The notes below the pieces were generated by a model, which had not been told where the DNA came from, ran no database searches, and worked only from the letters and a program-made list of their open reading frames with translations. A DNA stretch of 64,000 nucleotides from Liquidambar formosana. Its lineage: Eukaryota > Streptophyta > Magnoliopsida > Saxifragales > Altingiaceae. The DNA lies in assembly GCA_039720395.1 (NCBI GenBank), contig CM077823.1, positions 11,178,107 to 11,242,106 on the forward strand, read 5' to 3'. Made by a program: the position numbers and the translations under genes. This document shows, in pieces, positions 1 to 11,804 of the stretch. How positions within the stretch are numbered: the first letter of the stretch is position 1; each line of letters begins with the position of its first letter.

Positions 1-224
1 GATTATTAGTACTTGTAATGACAATAGGATCCATTACACTCAAGGAAAATCTGCATTTATGGAGGTATAAAATTAATATCTACATTTGTGGCGGTATCAT
101 CTTTTTTGTTAACACTGTAGGGTACTAGGGGGTGAAAAAACAATTTATAGGCAAAAAATGTTTTCAGGTCAAAGTTGAGAGCATCAAAGTGTAATTTCCA
201 ATTAATATTAAGGGTGTTTCTAGC
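1..224. repeat. Left part of host duplicated segment (copy 1)
   Basis: This stretch matches 38445-38712 with scattered substitutions and a roughly 40-base gap, ending in the same bases at the point where the outer retrotransposon begins. Copy 1 resumes at 35627 after the element. It is non-coding host DNA; no gene is visible in it. Confidence 0.85.
220..224. repeat. Target-site duplication CTAGC of outer element, left copy
   Basis: CTAGC directly precedes the 5' LTR and is repeated at 35627-35631 directly after the 3' LTR. The paralogous host segment has a single CTAGC at 38708-38712, which is the unoccupied site. Confidence 0.95.
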
Positions 225-932
225 TGTCACACCCCATTTTTGCACCACCTTACTAGGGCTCACCATTTCATGTAGGTTATTGTTTTGTTTTCGAGTCTAG
301 TTACTTGCATTAGTTTTCTAGAATCACAAGGACATTGGATATGAATTTTGGTTCAATTTGGAGTTGATCTTGAGGGTTAATAAGAACTTTTGTGACTTGA
401 GGGGCATAACCGTCTTTTAGGTCACGAACTTTCTATTTAACCTTGAAATAATCTCCAAGTTGTCAATTGGAGTTCATGAGAATGCATTTGAGGTATTTAT
501 GGGTTCAATTTGATGAATTGATGGTTCGGGATTAAAATGGCTCAATACGGTTCAAGTTGGTTAAGAGACCCACTTCGGGTTGGCTCAAATTGGCTCATGA
601 TTTTCACTCAATTCCCACCCATTTGACTTTAATTAGTCTTAATTTCATTCCCAAAGATGTTTTGGAAGGTTGAATTTTGAATTGGAAAGCATTCGGTGCG
701 ACCATATGTGCATACCTAAGCTTAGCGACGGTGGTGCATAGCGGTTAGCCGCCTTTGTAAAACCCAACCATGCAGCCATGGCTAGGGATTTTTGCCCTAA
801 AATGTCTTAAATTACATTCATCATTGAAGCACGGTCGTTTTGGCTTTCGTTTCGTCAAAATCGGACTCCGTTTGACCCCCGAAACACATTTGGAAGCTGA
901 AAGGGCTCAAATAAGGCAATTGCTGATGGCGC

Positions 933-1035
933 GCTCGGGTGACCATCTGGGGCCTGGCGGCTAACCGCCCAGCCCAGGTGGTCAGCCGCCCAAGGCCAGG
1001 CGGCTAGCCGCCCAGCCCCAGGTGGTCACCCGAGC
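933..1035. repeat. GC-rich palindrome upstream of the LTR TATA box (outer 5' LTR)
   Basis: The outer arms are CTCGGGTGACC and GGTCACCCGAG, and inside them are copies of the self-complementary core GGCGGCTAGCCGCC or close variants. It is far more GC-rich than its surroundings. Other copies lie at 9276-9355, 20948-21027, 24232-24308, 26927-27006 and 33209-33311. Confidence 0.9.
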
Positions 1036-1221
1036 CACTTTCCTTTTTTGAGCTTTGACGCGGCTCCCTCCCTATTTCCTCGGATTTGCTCGCCTCCAGC
1101 CGCCATTTAACCCTAATTTCAGCCCTATTTGACCTACTTGAGCCCCAAGGGAACCTCTAAGAGCCCTTGGATCAATCCCTAGGGTTTTAATCCCAACCAT
1201 TGAGGGTTTTCCCTCAATCCC

Positions 1222-1229
1222 TATAAATA
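1222..1229 (+). promoter_or_regulatory. TATA box of outer LTR promoter
   Basis: TATAAATA followed by a C-rich run, about 190 bp downstream of the palindrome and upstream of a GAGA-rich stretch. The same box is at 9543-9550, 27194-27201 and 33498-33505 in the other LTRs. Transcription probably starts about 30 bp downstream; this is inferred from position only. Confidence 0.7.
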
Positions 1230-1502
1230 CCCCCTTATACTTCAGCAATAGGGGAGGCAATTTCTGAAGTGTGAGGCATGTGTGAGACTTGGAGGCTATG
1301 GCAGCCATCCTTAGGGTAGTTTAACCTATATTTTGAGTGAGAGTGTGAGAGAGAGAGCTTGAAGGAAGGCTGGAGCTTTGCTTGAAGGCTTGAAGGAAGG
1401 AATTTCCAGCAGTACAATAAGAGGAGGAGGACTCTCTACAGCAGCAAAAGGAGACTTCACCATAGGTATACCTCTTCCCCTTTCTCTCTTTCATTCAAAC
1501 TA

Positions 1503-2050
1503 GGGTTTTTGCATAGGATAGCATTATTCCATGTTAAAGCTTGTGTTTTTATTGTGTTTTGCTACTTCCATTAGTTAGTATGCATGATTAGGATAATATT
1601 CATGGGCTGTTTAGTATGCTAGGATGCTATTCCATGTGATTTACTGCATGTTTGGGATTCTAGGGTTCCCTTAGTGCTGAAATTGGTTTTCTACATGAAA
1701 TAACACTTTTGCATATTGAAGCTTGTGTTTTTATTGTGTTTTGTTACTTCTATTAGTTAGTATGCATGATTAGGATAATATTCACGGGCTGTTTAGTATG
1801 CTAAGATGCTATTCCATGTGATTTACTGAATGTTTGGGATTCTAGGGTTTCCTTAGTGCCGAAATTGAGTTTATGCTTAGAATAGCTTTATTTCATGTAA
1901 AAGTCTATGTCTTTATCATGTGTGGATCATTCCATTGATTAATATGCATGGTTAGAATGCTGTTCATATTCTGTTTTGCATGATTTAGGGTTATTTCATG
2001 GAATTTTATGCACTAGTGTGATTCTAGGGTTTCAGTCATCCTTGTATTAG
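1503..2050. repeat. Tandem repeat of about 182 bp inside the LTR
   Basis: A unit beginning near GCTTGTGTTTTTATTGTG recurs at 1539 and 1721, with a more diverged third copy after 1860. The block lies downstream of the TATA box, so it would be transcribed as part of R/U5. The inner LTR has a similar, more diverged series (about 10020-10380). Confidence 0.8.
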
Positions 2051-2524
2051 GAAAGTTGCATATAGCATGATTAGTTAGGGATTTTCTCTGTTTTTTCTTC
2101 ATAGTTGCTACATATGTGTTCCATATTAGGTAACTATGATATTTCTAGCATTCATATAGTTGATTTTAGGGTTTTTTGCATGTCATTGCATGTAGGGTTG
2201 AATTAGGGTTTTAGTTAGCTTATGATTCATGTTGTTGCATGACTTGTGGTTGATTTTAAGCCTTATTTCAATTCTGTCCAGATCTGTTATTTGTCCTTGA
2301 TATGTTATTTTGAGCATGTGTTTGCTTATGTTTAAGCATGATAATGGCTTGATTTGGAATCTAGCCTGGGTGGTTGGTATTTTGGTATGTTTTGCATGGA
2401 AATTGCAGGTGCTTTGACAGGTACAACAGGTGCAACTACCCCACCAATGTGGGGTGGTTATTTTGGCTATTGTAAGATGAAATCTTACAAATAAGGTAAT
2501 TACCCTATGCAATAGGGTGGTTAC

Positions 2525-4177
2525 TGTTGGGAATCATACAAGAGGGAAAAATAGAAGTGCGGAATATAAAAATTTTCCCTTTGATTCCACAGCCCATGAA
2601 TCTAACTATGCATATACAAAATCAAACCCTAACTATGAAGAGGGTTAGAACACTTACAGAATTTTTGTCTTCTCCTTTTTGCTCCAAGCTTTGATTCCGG
2701 ACAGCGGTGAATGAGCAGCCCAAGTGTGCTGCCTCCAACGGTATCCACACCTAGCTAGAGCTTCAAGTCCTTTCCACCTTTTCCTTGTTGTTGCTAGTGA
2801 AGGAGAAGAGAGGAGAGAGAGAGAGGGAGGCTGGAAAATCTGGACAGCCCCTTGGGATTTCAACTTGTGATTGTGTCAGACATCATAGTGTGACTTATAT
2901 AGTCCACACTAAGGGGGCCGGCCCTAGGGGGAAACCCTATTAGGGTGTGATGCAATTTCTCTAAATTGCACAATAACCCCTATAAATTATATCAAATATA
3001 AATAGGCCTCAAAGAACTATTCTTTATGCATTCATACCCTTTCTCTCATAGACTTTAAAGCTCATCTTGCATGATCAGTGTGTGACCCATTGGGTTCACA
3101 TCATCAAGTAGTAGGAATAGCACGAGGTGTGCACAATGGAACTCTTTCCATTTAGGGTCTAATTGGAACTCCTTCCAATTCCCTAATTGATTATAACTCA
3201 CTTATATCAATTAGGGCTTCTACTAACCATGAATAACACCTAGCATATGGTTCATGGTGTCGTCCTTAATGAAGTGAATATGTATCTATCAAAGAACCCT
3301 TCTGTTATAGTTTATAGGTTACAATTGCATCCTTCCATTTACACAATGTCTCCAATTGAACTAATAGGACATGGAAGTCTGTCAAGTCCCTAGTTCAATT
3401 ACTTTATACTCATTCATAAATATCAACTCAATGATGAACTTATGGAAACTCCTTTCCATATTCACACTGCCATGGCCATGGACTGAATGAGTTATATTAT
3501 GAATGCTATATGAGACATTCTCTCTCTTTTTCCTGAGAGTAATGGATTCCTTGTTGATCACTCACATGCCTTCATACACATAGCAATAGGGCCAATGAAC
3601 ACCTTTACAGACCCATGAATAGAATCTGCACTTAGTGTTATCAAACTTCTAAAGCTACATGCATAAGGTAACTATGGTGTCTCAGGTCTAAGGATTACTT
3701 GTACCACTATAACATTGAGAAACTGATTGACAGGCAGGTTAAAACTCCATTCAGTTTATCTCAAATCTTTGGTCACATTCAGTGTACCTATTCTATTAAC
3801 AGGCACCCACCTGTTGGTTGTAGTGTCTCCACACAAATAGCTTGAGACCAGCTATCCTCCTATAGAGTCAACCTAACAAGTGCTAGTCCTATGGTTCATT
3901 ACTGTCCATCATAGTGAACCTTCAACTAGGAATGATTTAGGAGTTTAGTACAGAGATATATTTACAGTCTCATAATTACAACTCTTTGTAATTCAATATT
4001 CTCAACTCTAACTCCTTGGACATATTATGTAAATATAAATGATGCATACGAACATAATAGAATAAGCCCTTTTATTAAATCAATAATAAATGTGACATAC
4101 ATAAATGAAATCAAATGATTGTTCCTTTATCCCTAAACAATCATCTCTATAATTGGCTCTAGGGCATAACTCTAACA
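2525..4177 (-). mobile_element. Solo LTR of a Ty1/copia element (Angela/Tork-like), minus strand
   Basis: The 1653-bp insertion starts TGTTGGGAATC, ends CTCTAACA and is flanked by the 5-bp duplication GTTAC (2520-2524, 4178-4182). It is absent from the 3' LTR of the same element. Read on the minus strand it begins TGTTAGAGTTATGCCCTAGA, resembling the Angela-type LTR start, and it has a TATATAA box near 2896-2902 on the minus strand. There is no internal region, so the parent element was lost by LTR-LTR recombination. The lineage is from memory of the terminal motif. Confidence 0.88.
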
Positions 4178-4564
4178 GTTACTTTGACAGGTTGCTTTCG
4201 CTTAAGGTAAGTAGGGTATGAGGGTGCCCCAATTCACCCTTCTTTCCTTCCTTTGAAACTTTCCCTTTCTCCCCCCTAGGGTTATTTCCTAATAGGGGAA
4301 CATGGCAATCCTTATAGTTTCCTTTCAATAACAAATACCTTTTGAATCAAGGTTTCCATCTCTTATCAAAATTCCATATTTTACCAAAAATCTTTTGAGA
4401 ATCATTTATTTTGGAAACTTACCATGTTTTACTTGAAAGGAAACTTAGGGTTTACCATAGGCCTTGATTAGGTTATAACCCTATTCCCTTTCGAACTACG
4501 TGGACTTTGATCCATGTATTTCCATACATGGTACGTAGGTGCTCTTCGTGAGGTTCAAGTCCGC

Positions 4565-4587
4565 CCTAGGATACTAAGTATCCTAGG
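4565..4587. repeat. Perfect 23-bp palindrome in LTR U5
   Basis: Two 11-bp arms (CCTAGGATACT and its complement) flank one base, about 420 bp before the LTR end. It is kept in all four LTRs of the two Tat elements, next to another hairpin with arms CCATGTAT/ATACATGG. Confidence 0.8.
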
Positions 4588-5011
4588 TTTTCTCCCCCCT
4601 CTTTCTTTTTTCTGTTTTTCTTTGATTTAATTGCTTATATGGATGAATAAATGAATGATATGCATGCTGTCTTGTGATGATAATTGTTGATTTGTGTGTG
4701 ATAAGACTTTGATTTAGCCCAATTAAATTAAGAGACCGTTTAGGGCGATATGGGTGCCTATAGGCTTTGCCTAGAACCTTCCCATATCGTAACTTAGCCT
4801 CCGAATCCCCGATTTCTCTGGTTTCCAAAAGATCACTTGCCTTACCATTTTTAAATATCGAGTCAATCTTTTGTTTTCCTAAAACAAAACTGTTTTTTAG
4901 GGTTTTCCTTGTTTCCTTAAAAAATAAGGTGGCGACTCCTTTTTCTTTTCTAAACCCTATTCTTCTTTCCAATCCCTCGTGGGCCTTAACTCTTTTTCGG
5001 GGTCCACAGAT

Positions 5012-5029
5012 TGGCGACTCCGCTGGGGA
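5012..5029 (+). promoter_or_regulatory. Primer binding site (tRNA-Arg type) of outer element
   Basis: TGGCGACTCCGCTGGGGA begins three bases after the LTR end and is complementary to a tRNA 3' end ending in CCA. The sequence agrees with the plant tRNA-Arg site reported for Ogre/Tat elements; the tRNA identity is from memory. Confidence 0.8.
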
Positions 5030-6146
5030 TTTGTGGGCTAGACTCTATACAATTTGATTGGGCTAAGTTAATTTCTTTTGTTTAATTAAAATCAATCACA
5101 TTGCATTCGCTTGATTGTGTGCTTTCATTTATTGCATTGTGTGCGCAAACTCTTGCATGTTAGGATCGATGTCCCTTGCCACTGACGGGCCTAGCCTCAA
5201 CCTTGGTTTTCCTGATTCCATGTGTTAGGGCGAAAGCTCTCAACCTCTCTTGCCAAGTACCCTTGGGCTTGCCCTTGGGTATATTAAATGAGTTAATCAC
5301 GTACTGCTGGACCCACGCGGCGTTCCTGATGCCACATGTGGTTAGGTATAAAAATTGCTCAAGCAAGTGAAGGACCCCAGCCTACCCTTATCATTAGTCC
5401 ATATAGACAGACTTGTAGGGCACTATGGTCTCACCTTTATGCACCCACACTTGATTGTAATGATATCATGCCGTGCTTGTGTTGTGTTGCTATGCTCATA
5501 AGTTGTGTTCTAGGCTTAGGTTTACTTTAACCATGTGTAGTGATTAACACTTGATATATGGTCTCACCTACGTACCCTTAGTAAGTACATCCACCCTTCA
5601 CCCAAGGGGCTCCCAAAAGGAAGGATGAACTAATTAAAGGTATGTGAGCTAAAATCATTTAATCATGGGCTTTTAAGTAAACCAATAGAGGTTTGTTTGG
5701 AATGAAGTGTTTAATTAAGGGTTAAGAAGTTGGGGCTTATTCATCTTTATGTCCTTAGTATGTCACCTCACCTTCCGTCTTAAGGACACTTTTGAGGATA
5801 AGGTGTCTAACTAGGGAGATATCCTGTTTAGACCTAGCTCATAGTTTGCCTACACTTGGGGGAAAGTGACTCTTGATGGTTTTGTGATGGTTAATAACCA
5901 AAACCTAAGGCTAAGTGACTCACCTTCATGTCCTTAGTACGTCACCTCACACTTCAAGGTACCCTTGAAGATGAGATGTCTAACTAAGGGGATGCTTTAT
6001 AAGATCACATTTATCAATTTAGCGCAGTCATGGAAATATTGTTAAAATGTTTTGGTCATAGCCTAAAAAGGGGATTTTGTTCTTGAAGGGGGTTGGATTA
6101 AACCCGTGACAACTTATTAAGGTCGGACTCAAATTTTGAACCCGAG
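5030..6146 (+). other. Untranslated leader of outer element
   Basis: About 1.1 kb between primer site and gag without a credible ORF. It has an imperfect direct repeat spaced about 175 bp (around 5740-5830 and 5912-5990), each copy with a 'cctta-gta-gtcacctcac' like phrase. Unlike Ogre proper, no extra ORF1 precedes gag. The first 300 bp closely match the inner element's leader (11887-12280). Confidence 0.7.
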
Positions 6147-7409
6147 ATGGCTAACAAAGGGACTAGTGAAAGGAACTTTGACCTTGAGGCTTGTTTGAAA
6201 GCCATCATGACCAAGCTTGATTACACCACTGATGTATCTGAGAGAGCATTGAAAATGGCCCAAGATATCCAACATAAGATATCGGAACCCGAACAGAATA
6301 ATGGCCGTACCCCGGGGGATAACACCGAAGATGGGACTCAGTCTGGAGAAGGCACTAAGACCAATGAAGGAGGAAGTACTAAACCTAAGGGGAGTGAACC
6401 ACCTGAAATTTTTAACCTAGAAGGGGGAAGTAAGGGGAAGACCTCTGATACAGACTCTGTGTTGGCTAGCAAGGTAGAAGCATTGGAGAGAACTATAAAA
6501 GGAATCCGTAGGACGGATGACATGGTAGATGTACGTACCCTATCTTTGTTTCCTCAAGCTCATATTCCACTACAATTTAAGATGCCCGAATTAGAAAAGT
6601 TTGATGGAACGGGTTGTCCTAAGACTCATTTGAAGATGTATGTGCGAGCTATGCACCCTCGAGGGGCCACTGACGAGCTTTTGGCTCAAATGTTCCATGA
6701 AACCTTGGCCACTTCCGCTTTGAAATGGTTTTTATCATTGGATGAGAATAGGACTCGGACTTGGGAGGACATATGTAATGAATTCTCGGAGCACTACAAG
6801 TACAATACGGAGGTGGATGTTACTCGAAGGGACTTGGAGACTACAAAACAAGGGGCTAATGAAACCTTCTCTGGATTCATTACAAGGTGGAGACGAAAGG
6901 CTTCTCAAATGGTGAACCGACCCAATGAAGAAGAGCAGATTCAGATAGTAGTTAAGAACCTCCTCCCTATCTACCATAAGCATCTATTTGCAAGCTATTT
7001 TCCAAACTTTAAGGCCTTGATTGGGGCTGGAACTCAAGTAGAAGATGTCATTGGTGACGGTACAATTGAGGAAGATGAGACATTAGGGAACTCCCGAACT
7101 GGAAGTAATGGAAAGACACATAGGCATGTTAATGCCATATCTCCCCAACAGTCCCGCCAATTTACTGAACTCTACATGCCATTAAGCGATGTTTTTGAGA
7201 AGTTGAAGATGAAAGGTTTGCTTCAACCCCTTGACCCAGCACCGCTGCCTAACCCATTACCTCGTCGCTTTAAAGAGAATGAGTATTGTGACTTCCACCA
7301 AGGCAAGGGGCATAGCACTGATCGATGCCCAAGGTTGAAACATGAAATCCAAGACCTCTTTGACAAGGGAATTGTCTCTCCACCTAAGGCACCCAATCAT
7401 TCACTCTAA
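6147..7409 (+). CDS. gag: Gag polyprotein of outer element (420 aa, no protease)
   Basis: This is the capsid/nucleocapsid protein of a Tat-lineage Ty3/gypsy element, expected to assemble cytoplasmic particles that package element RNA. An acidic, low-complexity N-terminus (about residues 45-110) precedes a retrotransposon gag domain (about 130-290, with the conserved ALKWFLSLDENRTRTWEDI stretch). One zinc-knuckle-like CX2HX4HX4C motif (YCDFHQGKGHSTDRC) sits near the C-terminus, followed about 25 residues later by a stop. The inner element's gag has a second knuckle and continues into a protease; here that part is missing. The N-terminal 200 residues are nearly identical to the inner gag. The ATG chosen matches the inner start in context. 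The frame is fully open. Confidence 0.92.
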   Translation: MANKGTSERNFDLEACLKAIMTKLDYTTDVSERALKMAQDIQHKISEPEQNNGRTPGDNTEDGTQSGEGTKTNEGGSTKPKGSEPPEIFNLEGGSKGKTSDTDSVLASKVEALERTIKGIRRTDDMVDVRTLSLFPQAHIPLQFKMPELEKFDGTGCPKTHLKMYVRAMHPRGATDELLAQMFHETLATSALKWFLSLDENRTRTWEDICNEFSEHYKYNTEVDVTRRDLETTKQGANETFSGFITRWRRKASQMVNRPNEEEQIQIVVKNLLPIYHKHLFASYFPNFKALIGAGTQVEDVIGDGTIEEDETLGNSRTGSNGKTHRHVNAISPQQSRQFTELYMPLSDVFEKLKMKGLLQPLDPAPLPNPLPRRFKENEYCDFHQGKGHSTDRCPRLKHEIQDLFDKGIVSPPKAPNHSL

Positions 7410-8568
7410 AGGCAATCCATTTAGTGCTTATTGTCGCACCAATTTTGTCATGACTGTTTGTGATAAAGAGTTTAGGTTGTCTGTCCTATAGAAGACTTAG
7501 GGTTTATTTCTTTGTTTTCTAGTTATTTGATTGTTTTCGTCTTTCAAGTCAAATGTCCTTTGAAGTTTTGAGTCTTTTGAGTCCTAGTCATTGTCAATGT
7601 ATTCACCTTCATTCCCTCAATAAAAAGTTTGATTTCAATAATTCCATTGTCTTTCTATTTCTCTTGTCCTCAATCAATTGACAATCAAAGTGGCATTAAA
7701 ATATTTCCTAAGAAGCTTGAAAGCTCTTCCCACTAAAAGAACAAACATAATGAATGATGAATGAGCTGCAATTGATTAACTTGGAAACAATGAGAAGTCC
7801 AAAATGGTAAATATAGGGGCCACCCGCCCACTACACTACATGAAGACCTAAGCCAAGCAACTTGAGAAGATCTTGAAACCCTTGCAAGAAGCAATTCAGA
7901 GATCAAAAGAAGAAATCAATTAGCATGGTGAGCTTTTGGAGATATTTATTTCCCTCTCCCTCAAAAGACAAAAAAAAAAAAAAGAGACAAAAAAAATAAT
8001 AAAGTCAAAAGAAAAAAATTGTGAAAAAAAAAAAGGAAAAAAGAAAGAAAAGAGCACAACAAAGAAAAAAAGTACAAAAAGAAAGGGAAGGGATTAACAT
8101 ACATCCAAAAGCATTTAGAAGGAAAATCAATCAGAAGAAGGCCTTGTGTTCAAAGAGGACTACAACCCATGTTCGTGACTCGTTGGAGAAGTTCAAGCCA
8201 AGTAAAGGGTGGTCCCTATGTGGTTATGTGTAGAGCCTAAGCCCGCTAGGTTGAAAACCTGAAAAGGCGACCTAGGCAAAAGTTAGGGCTTTTAAAAAAA
8301 AAATGATGAAAAAAAGAAAAGAGAATGCCTTGAACTACGAAGACCTGATTCTCTACCAAAAAAGAAATGTTAGTTTGGTTAATCAAAGTGGAGATACGTA
8401 GGCAGCCCATAAAGTTACTTTGGGTGCGGTCCAATTCATTGAAAAAGAAAACAAAAAAGAGGAAGAAAGAAAGAGGCTTTACATATAACCAACCATTGAA
8501 GGCAATTCTTTGTGACTAAGTTAAGAAGAAACGGTCTTATTCATCAAATTAGTGAGCTAAAATACTAC
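7410..8568 (+). other. Post-gag region of outer element with pol-end remnant
   Basis: There is no protease or pol. An AATAAA lies at 7619-7624, about 210 bp after the gag stop. A-rich DNA (7965-8080) follows. Near 8190-8215 the phrase GTTCAAGCCAAGT and what follows resembles the inner pol end (19031-19060), suggesting this is the scar of a pol deletion. Then come the conserved CTAGGTTGAAAACC hairpin block (about 8238-8283) and the ATACGTAGGCAGCCCATAAA block (about 8394-8430), both also found after the inner pol. Confidence 0.7.
8564..8568. repeat. Target-site duplication ACTAC of inner element, left copy
   Basis: Exact 5-bp repeat of 29518-29522, directly abutting the inner element's 5' LTR. 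Confidence 0.95.
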
Positions 8569-9275
8569 TGTCACACCCCATTTTTGCCACCTTAGCTAGG
8601 GTTTGTCATTGCATGTGTCTTTTTGTTTCCTTTTTGAGTCTAGTCTTTTGCATTGAGTTTCTAGGGTCCTAAGGATGGTGTGTATGAATTTTGGTTCGAT
8701 TTGGAGTTGATCTTGAGGGTTAATAAGAACTTTTGTGACTTGAGGGGCATAATCGTCTTTTTGATCACAAACTTTCCATTTAACCTTGAAATGATCTCCA
8801 AGTTGCCAATTGGAGTTCATATGGTTGTATTTGAGGTATTTGTGGGTTCAATTCGATGAATTGAAGGTTCGGGATTAGATTGGCTCATTAAGGCTCAGGT
8901 TGGCTAAAAGACCTACTTCGGGTTAGCTCGAATTGGTTCATGATTTTCACTCTATGACTACTCATTTGACCTTGATTGGTCTTAATTTCATCCTCAAATG
9001 TGTTTAGGGAGGTTGAATTTCGAATTGGAAAGCATTCGGTGCGACCCTATGTGCATACCTAAGCTAAGCGATGGTGAGGCATAGCGGTTAACCACCTTTG
9101 TAGGACTCAACCATGCAGCCATGGCTAGGGTTTCTCACCCTCAAGTGACTCAAATTACATTCCCCTTCGAAACACGGTCGTTTTGGCTTTCGTTTCGTCA
9201 AAATCGGAGTTAATTTGAACCCTAAAACACATTTGGAAGTCAAAGGGGTCAAAAATGGGCATATGCTGACAGAGC

Positions 9276-9355
9276 CTCGGGTGACCACCCAGGCCTGGGC
9301 GGCTAGCCGCCTGGGCCCAGGCTGCTAGCCGCCCAGCCCCAGGTGGTCACCCGAG
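9276..9355. repeat. GC-rich palindrome in inner 5' LTR
   Basis: 80 bp with arms CTCGGGTGACCACC and GGTGGTCACCCGAG and two internal GGCGGCTAGCCGCC-type cores, one with a single mismatch. It is almost identical to the copy upstream of the antisense ORF at 20948-21027, and has the same length. Confidence 0.92.
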
Positions 9356-9542
9356 CCACTTTCCTTTTTTGAGCCTTGACGCGGCTCCCACCCTATTTTC
9401 TCGGATTTGCTCGCCTTTGGCCGCCATTTAACCCTAATTTCAGCCCTTTTTGACCTACTTGAGCCCCAAGGTAACCTCTAAGAGCCCTTGGATCAATCCC
9501 TAGGGTTTTAATCCCAACCATTGAGGATTTTCCCTCAATCCC

Positions 9543-9550
9543 TATAAATA
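9543..9550 (+). promoter_or_regulatory. TATA box of inner LTR promoter
   Basis: TATAAATA followed by CCCCCTTATACTTCAGCAAT, in the same context as in the outer LTR, about 190 bp after the palindrome. Confidence 0.7.
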
Positions 9551-11804
9551 CCCCCTTATACTTCAGCAATAGGGGGACACTTGGGAGGCACTTTGGTGAG
9601 ACTTGGAGGCTATGGCAGCCATCCTTAGGGTAGTTTAACCTAAACTTTGAGTGAGAGAGTGAGAGAGAGAGCTTGAAGGAGGACTGGAGCATTGCTTGAA
9701 GGCTTGAAGGAGTTTGTTTCCAGCAGCACACAAGAGGAGGAGGACTCTCTACAGCAGCCACAAAAGGTATACCCCTCCCCCTTTCTCTCTTTCATTCAAA
9801 CTAGGGTTTCTTGCATAGCTTTGCATTACTTCATGTTAAAAGGTTATCGTTTTATCATGTGTTGATGCTTCTAATGCTTAGAATACATGATTAGGATATT
9901 GTTTATGGCTGGTTTTGCATGATATAATGCCATTCTATGTGGTTTTATGAGTGTTGGTGTTTTTAGGGTTTCTTAGAGTCTTTTCTAGGGTTTTGCATTG
10001 AATAGTCACTATTTTATGCTAAAGCTTGTGTTTTTATTGTGTTTTGCTATTTCTATTAGTACGTATGCATGCTTAGGATCATGTTTGTGGGCTGTTTAGT
10101 ATGCTAGGATGCCATTCCATACGATTTACTGCATGTTTGGGACTTTGGGGTTTCTTAGGTGCTGAAAATGGTTTTCTGCATGAAATGACTCCTTTGCATA
10201 TTAAAGCTTGTGTTTTTATTGTGTTTTGCTATTATGTATGCATGCTTAGGATCATATTTATGGGCTGTTTAGTATGCTAGGATGATGTTCCATGTGATTT
10301 GCTGCATGTTTGGGATTCTAGGGTTTCCTTAGTGCTGAAATGGAGTTTATGTTTAGAATAGCTATATTTCATGTGCAAGCTTGTATTTTTCTCATGTGTG
10401 GATGCTTCTATTGATTAATATGCATGATTAGCATGATGTCTATGATGGGCTTTGCATGATTTAGAGTTATTTTATGTGATTTTGAGCACAATTGTGATTC
10501 TAGGGTTTCATTCATCCTTGTATTAGGAAAGTTGCATATAGCATGATAGCTTAGGGTTTTTTTCTTGTGTTTTCTTCATAGTTGACATATATGTGCTGCA
10601 TATTTGATAGCTATGACATTTTTCTGCATTCAGTAGTTGATTTTAGGGTTTTTTGCATGTCATTGCATGTAGGGTTGAATTAGGGTTTCAGTTAGCTTAT
10701 GATTCATGTTGTTGCATGACTTGTGGTTGATTTTAAGCCTTATTTCAATTCTGTCCAGATCTGTTATTTGTCCTTGATATGATATTTTGAGCATGTGTTA
10801 GCCCATGTTTGGGCATGATAATGGCTTGATTTGGAATCTAGCTTGTTTGGTTGGCATTTTTGGGATGTTTGCATGGAAATTGCAGGTGCTTTGACAGGTA
10901 CAACAGGTGCAACTACCCCACCAATGTGGGGTGGTTATTTTGGCTATTGTGAGATGAAATCTTACAAATAAGGTAATTACCCTATGCAATAGGGTGGTTA
11001 CTTTGACAGGTTGCTTTTGCTTAAGGTAAGTAGGGTATGAGGGTGCCCCAATTCACCATTCTTTCCTTTCTTTGAAACTTTCCCTTTCTCCCCCCTAGGG
11101 TTGTTTCCTAATAGGGGAATATGGTGATTCCTATAGTATCCTTTCAATAAAAAATACCTTTTAAATCAAAGTTTCCATCTTTTATCAAAATTCCATATTT
11201 TACCAAAAATCTTTTGAGAATCATTTATTTTGGAAACTTACCATGTTTTACTTGAAAGGAAACTTAGGATTTACCATAGGCCTTGATTAGGTTATAACCC
11301 TATTCCCTTTCGAACTACGTGGACTTTGATCCATGTATTTCCATACATGGTACGTAGGCGCTCTTCGTGATGTTCAAGTCCGCCCTAGGATACTAAGTAT
11401 CCTAGGTTTTCTTCTCCCCCCTCTTTCTTTTTTCTGTTTTTTCTTTGATTTACATGATTATATGGATGAATGAATGAATGATATGCATGCTGTCTTGTGA
11501 TGATAACTGTTGATTTATGTGTGATTAAGACTTTGATTTAGCCCAATTAAATTAAGAGACCGTTTAGGGCGATATGGGTGCCTATAGGCTTTGCCTAGAA
11601 CCTTCCCATATCGTAACTTAGCCTCCGAATCCCCGAATTCTCTGGTTTCCAAAAGATCATTTGCCTTTCCATTTTTAAATATGGAGTCAATCTTTTGTTT
11701 TCCTAAAACAAAACTGTTTTTAGGGTTTTCCTTGTTTCCTTTAAAAAATAAGGTGGCGACTCCTTTCTTTTTCCAAACCCATTCGTGGGCCCTCTTTTCC
11801 TGGG

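Larger units (their letters stand above)
225..5008 (+). repeat. 5' LTR of outer element (contains a solo LTR insertion)
   Basis: It matches the 3' LTR at 32501-35626 almost base for base; its 4784 bp equal 3126 bp plus the 1658-bp insertion. It carries a GC-rich palindrome (933-1035), a TATA box (1222-1229), a repeat of about 182 bp (from about 1503), several short hairpins (2438-2518) and an 11-bp-arm palindrome (4565-4587). Small ORFs inside it recur in every LTR copy but resemble no protein; I treat them as chance ORFs. Confidence 0.95.

Noticed and set aside
770..964. Small ORFs spanning the GC-rich palindrome in the LTR
   Set aside because: They lie over promoter DNA, are not conserved between outer and inner LTRs, and have no family resemblance.
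4583..4972. 129-codon minus-strand ORF near the LTR end, repeated at 35201-35590 and, shortened, at 11515 and 29168
   Set aside because: It recurs only because the LTR recurs. It has different starts and stops in the inner LTRs and no recognisable domain or codon preference.
5012..5029. tRNA gene or fragment
   Set aside because: Only 18 bases complementary to a tRNA 3' end; no cloverleaf around it. It is the primer site.
8021..8233. Lysine-rich 70-codon ORF
   Set aside because: It is a translation of an A-rich tract joined to a pol-end scar; low complexity, no counterpart.
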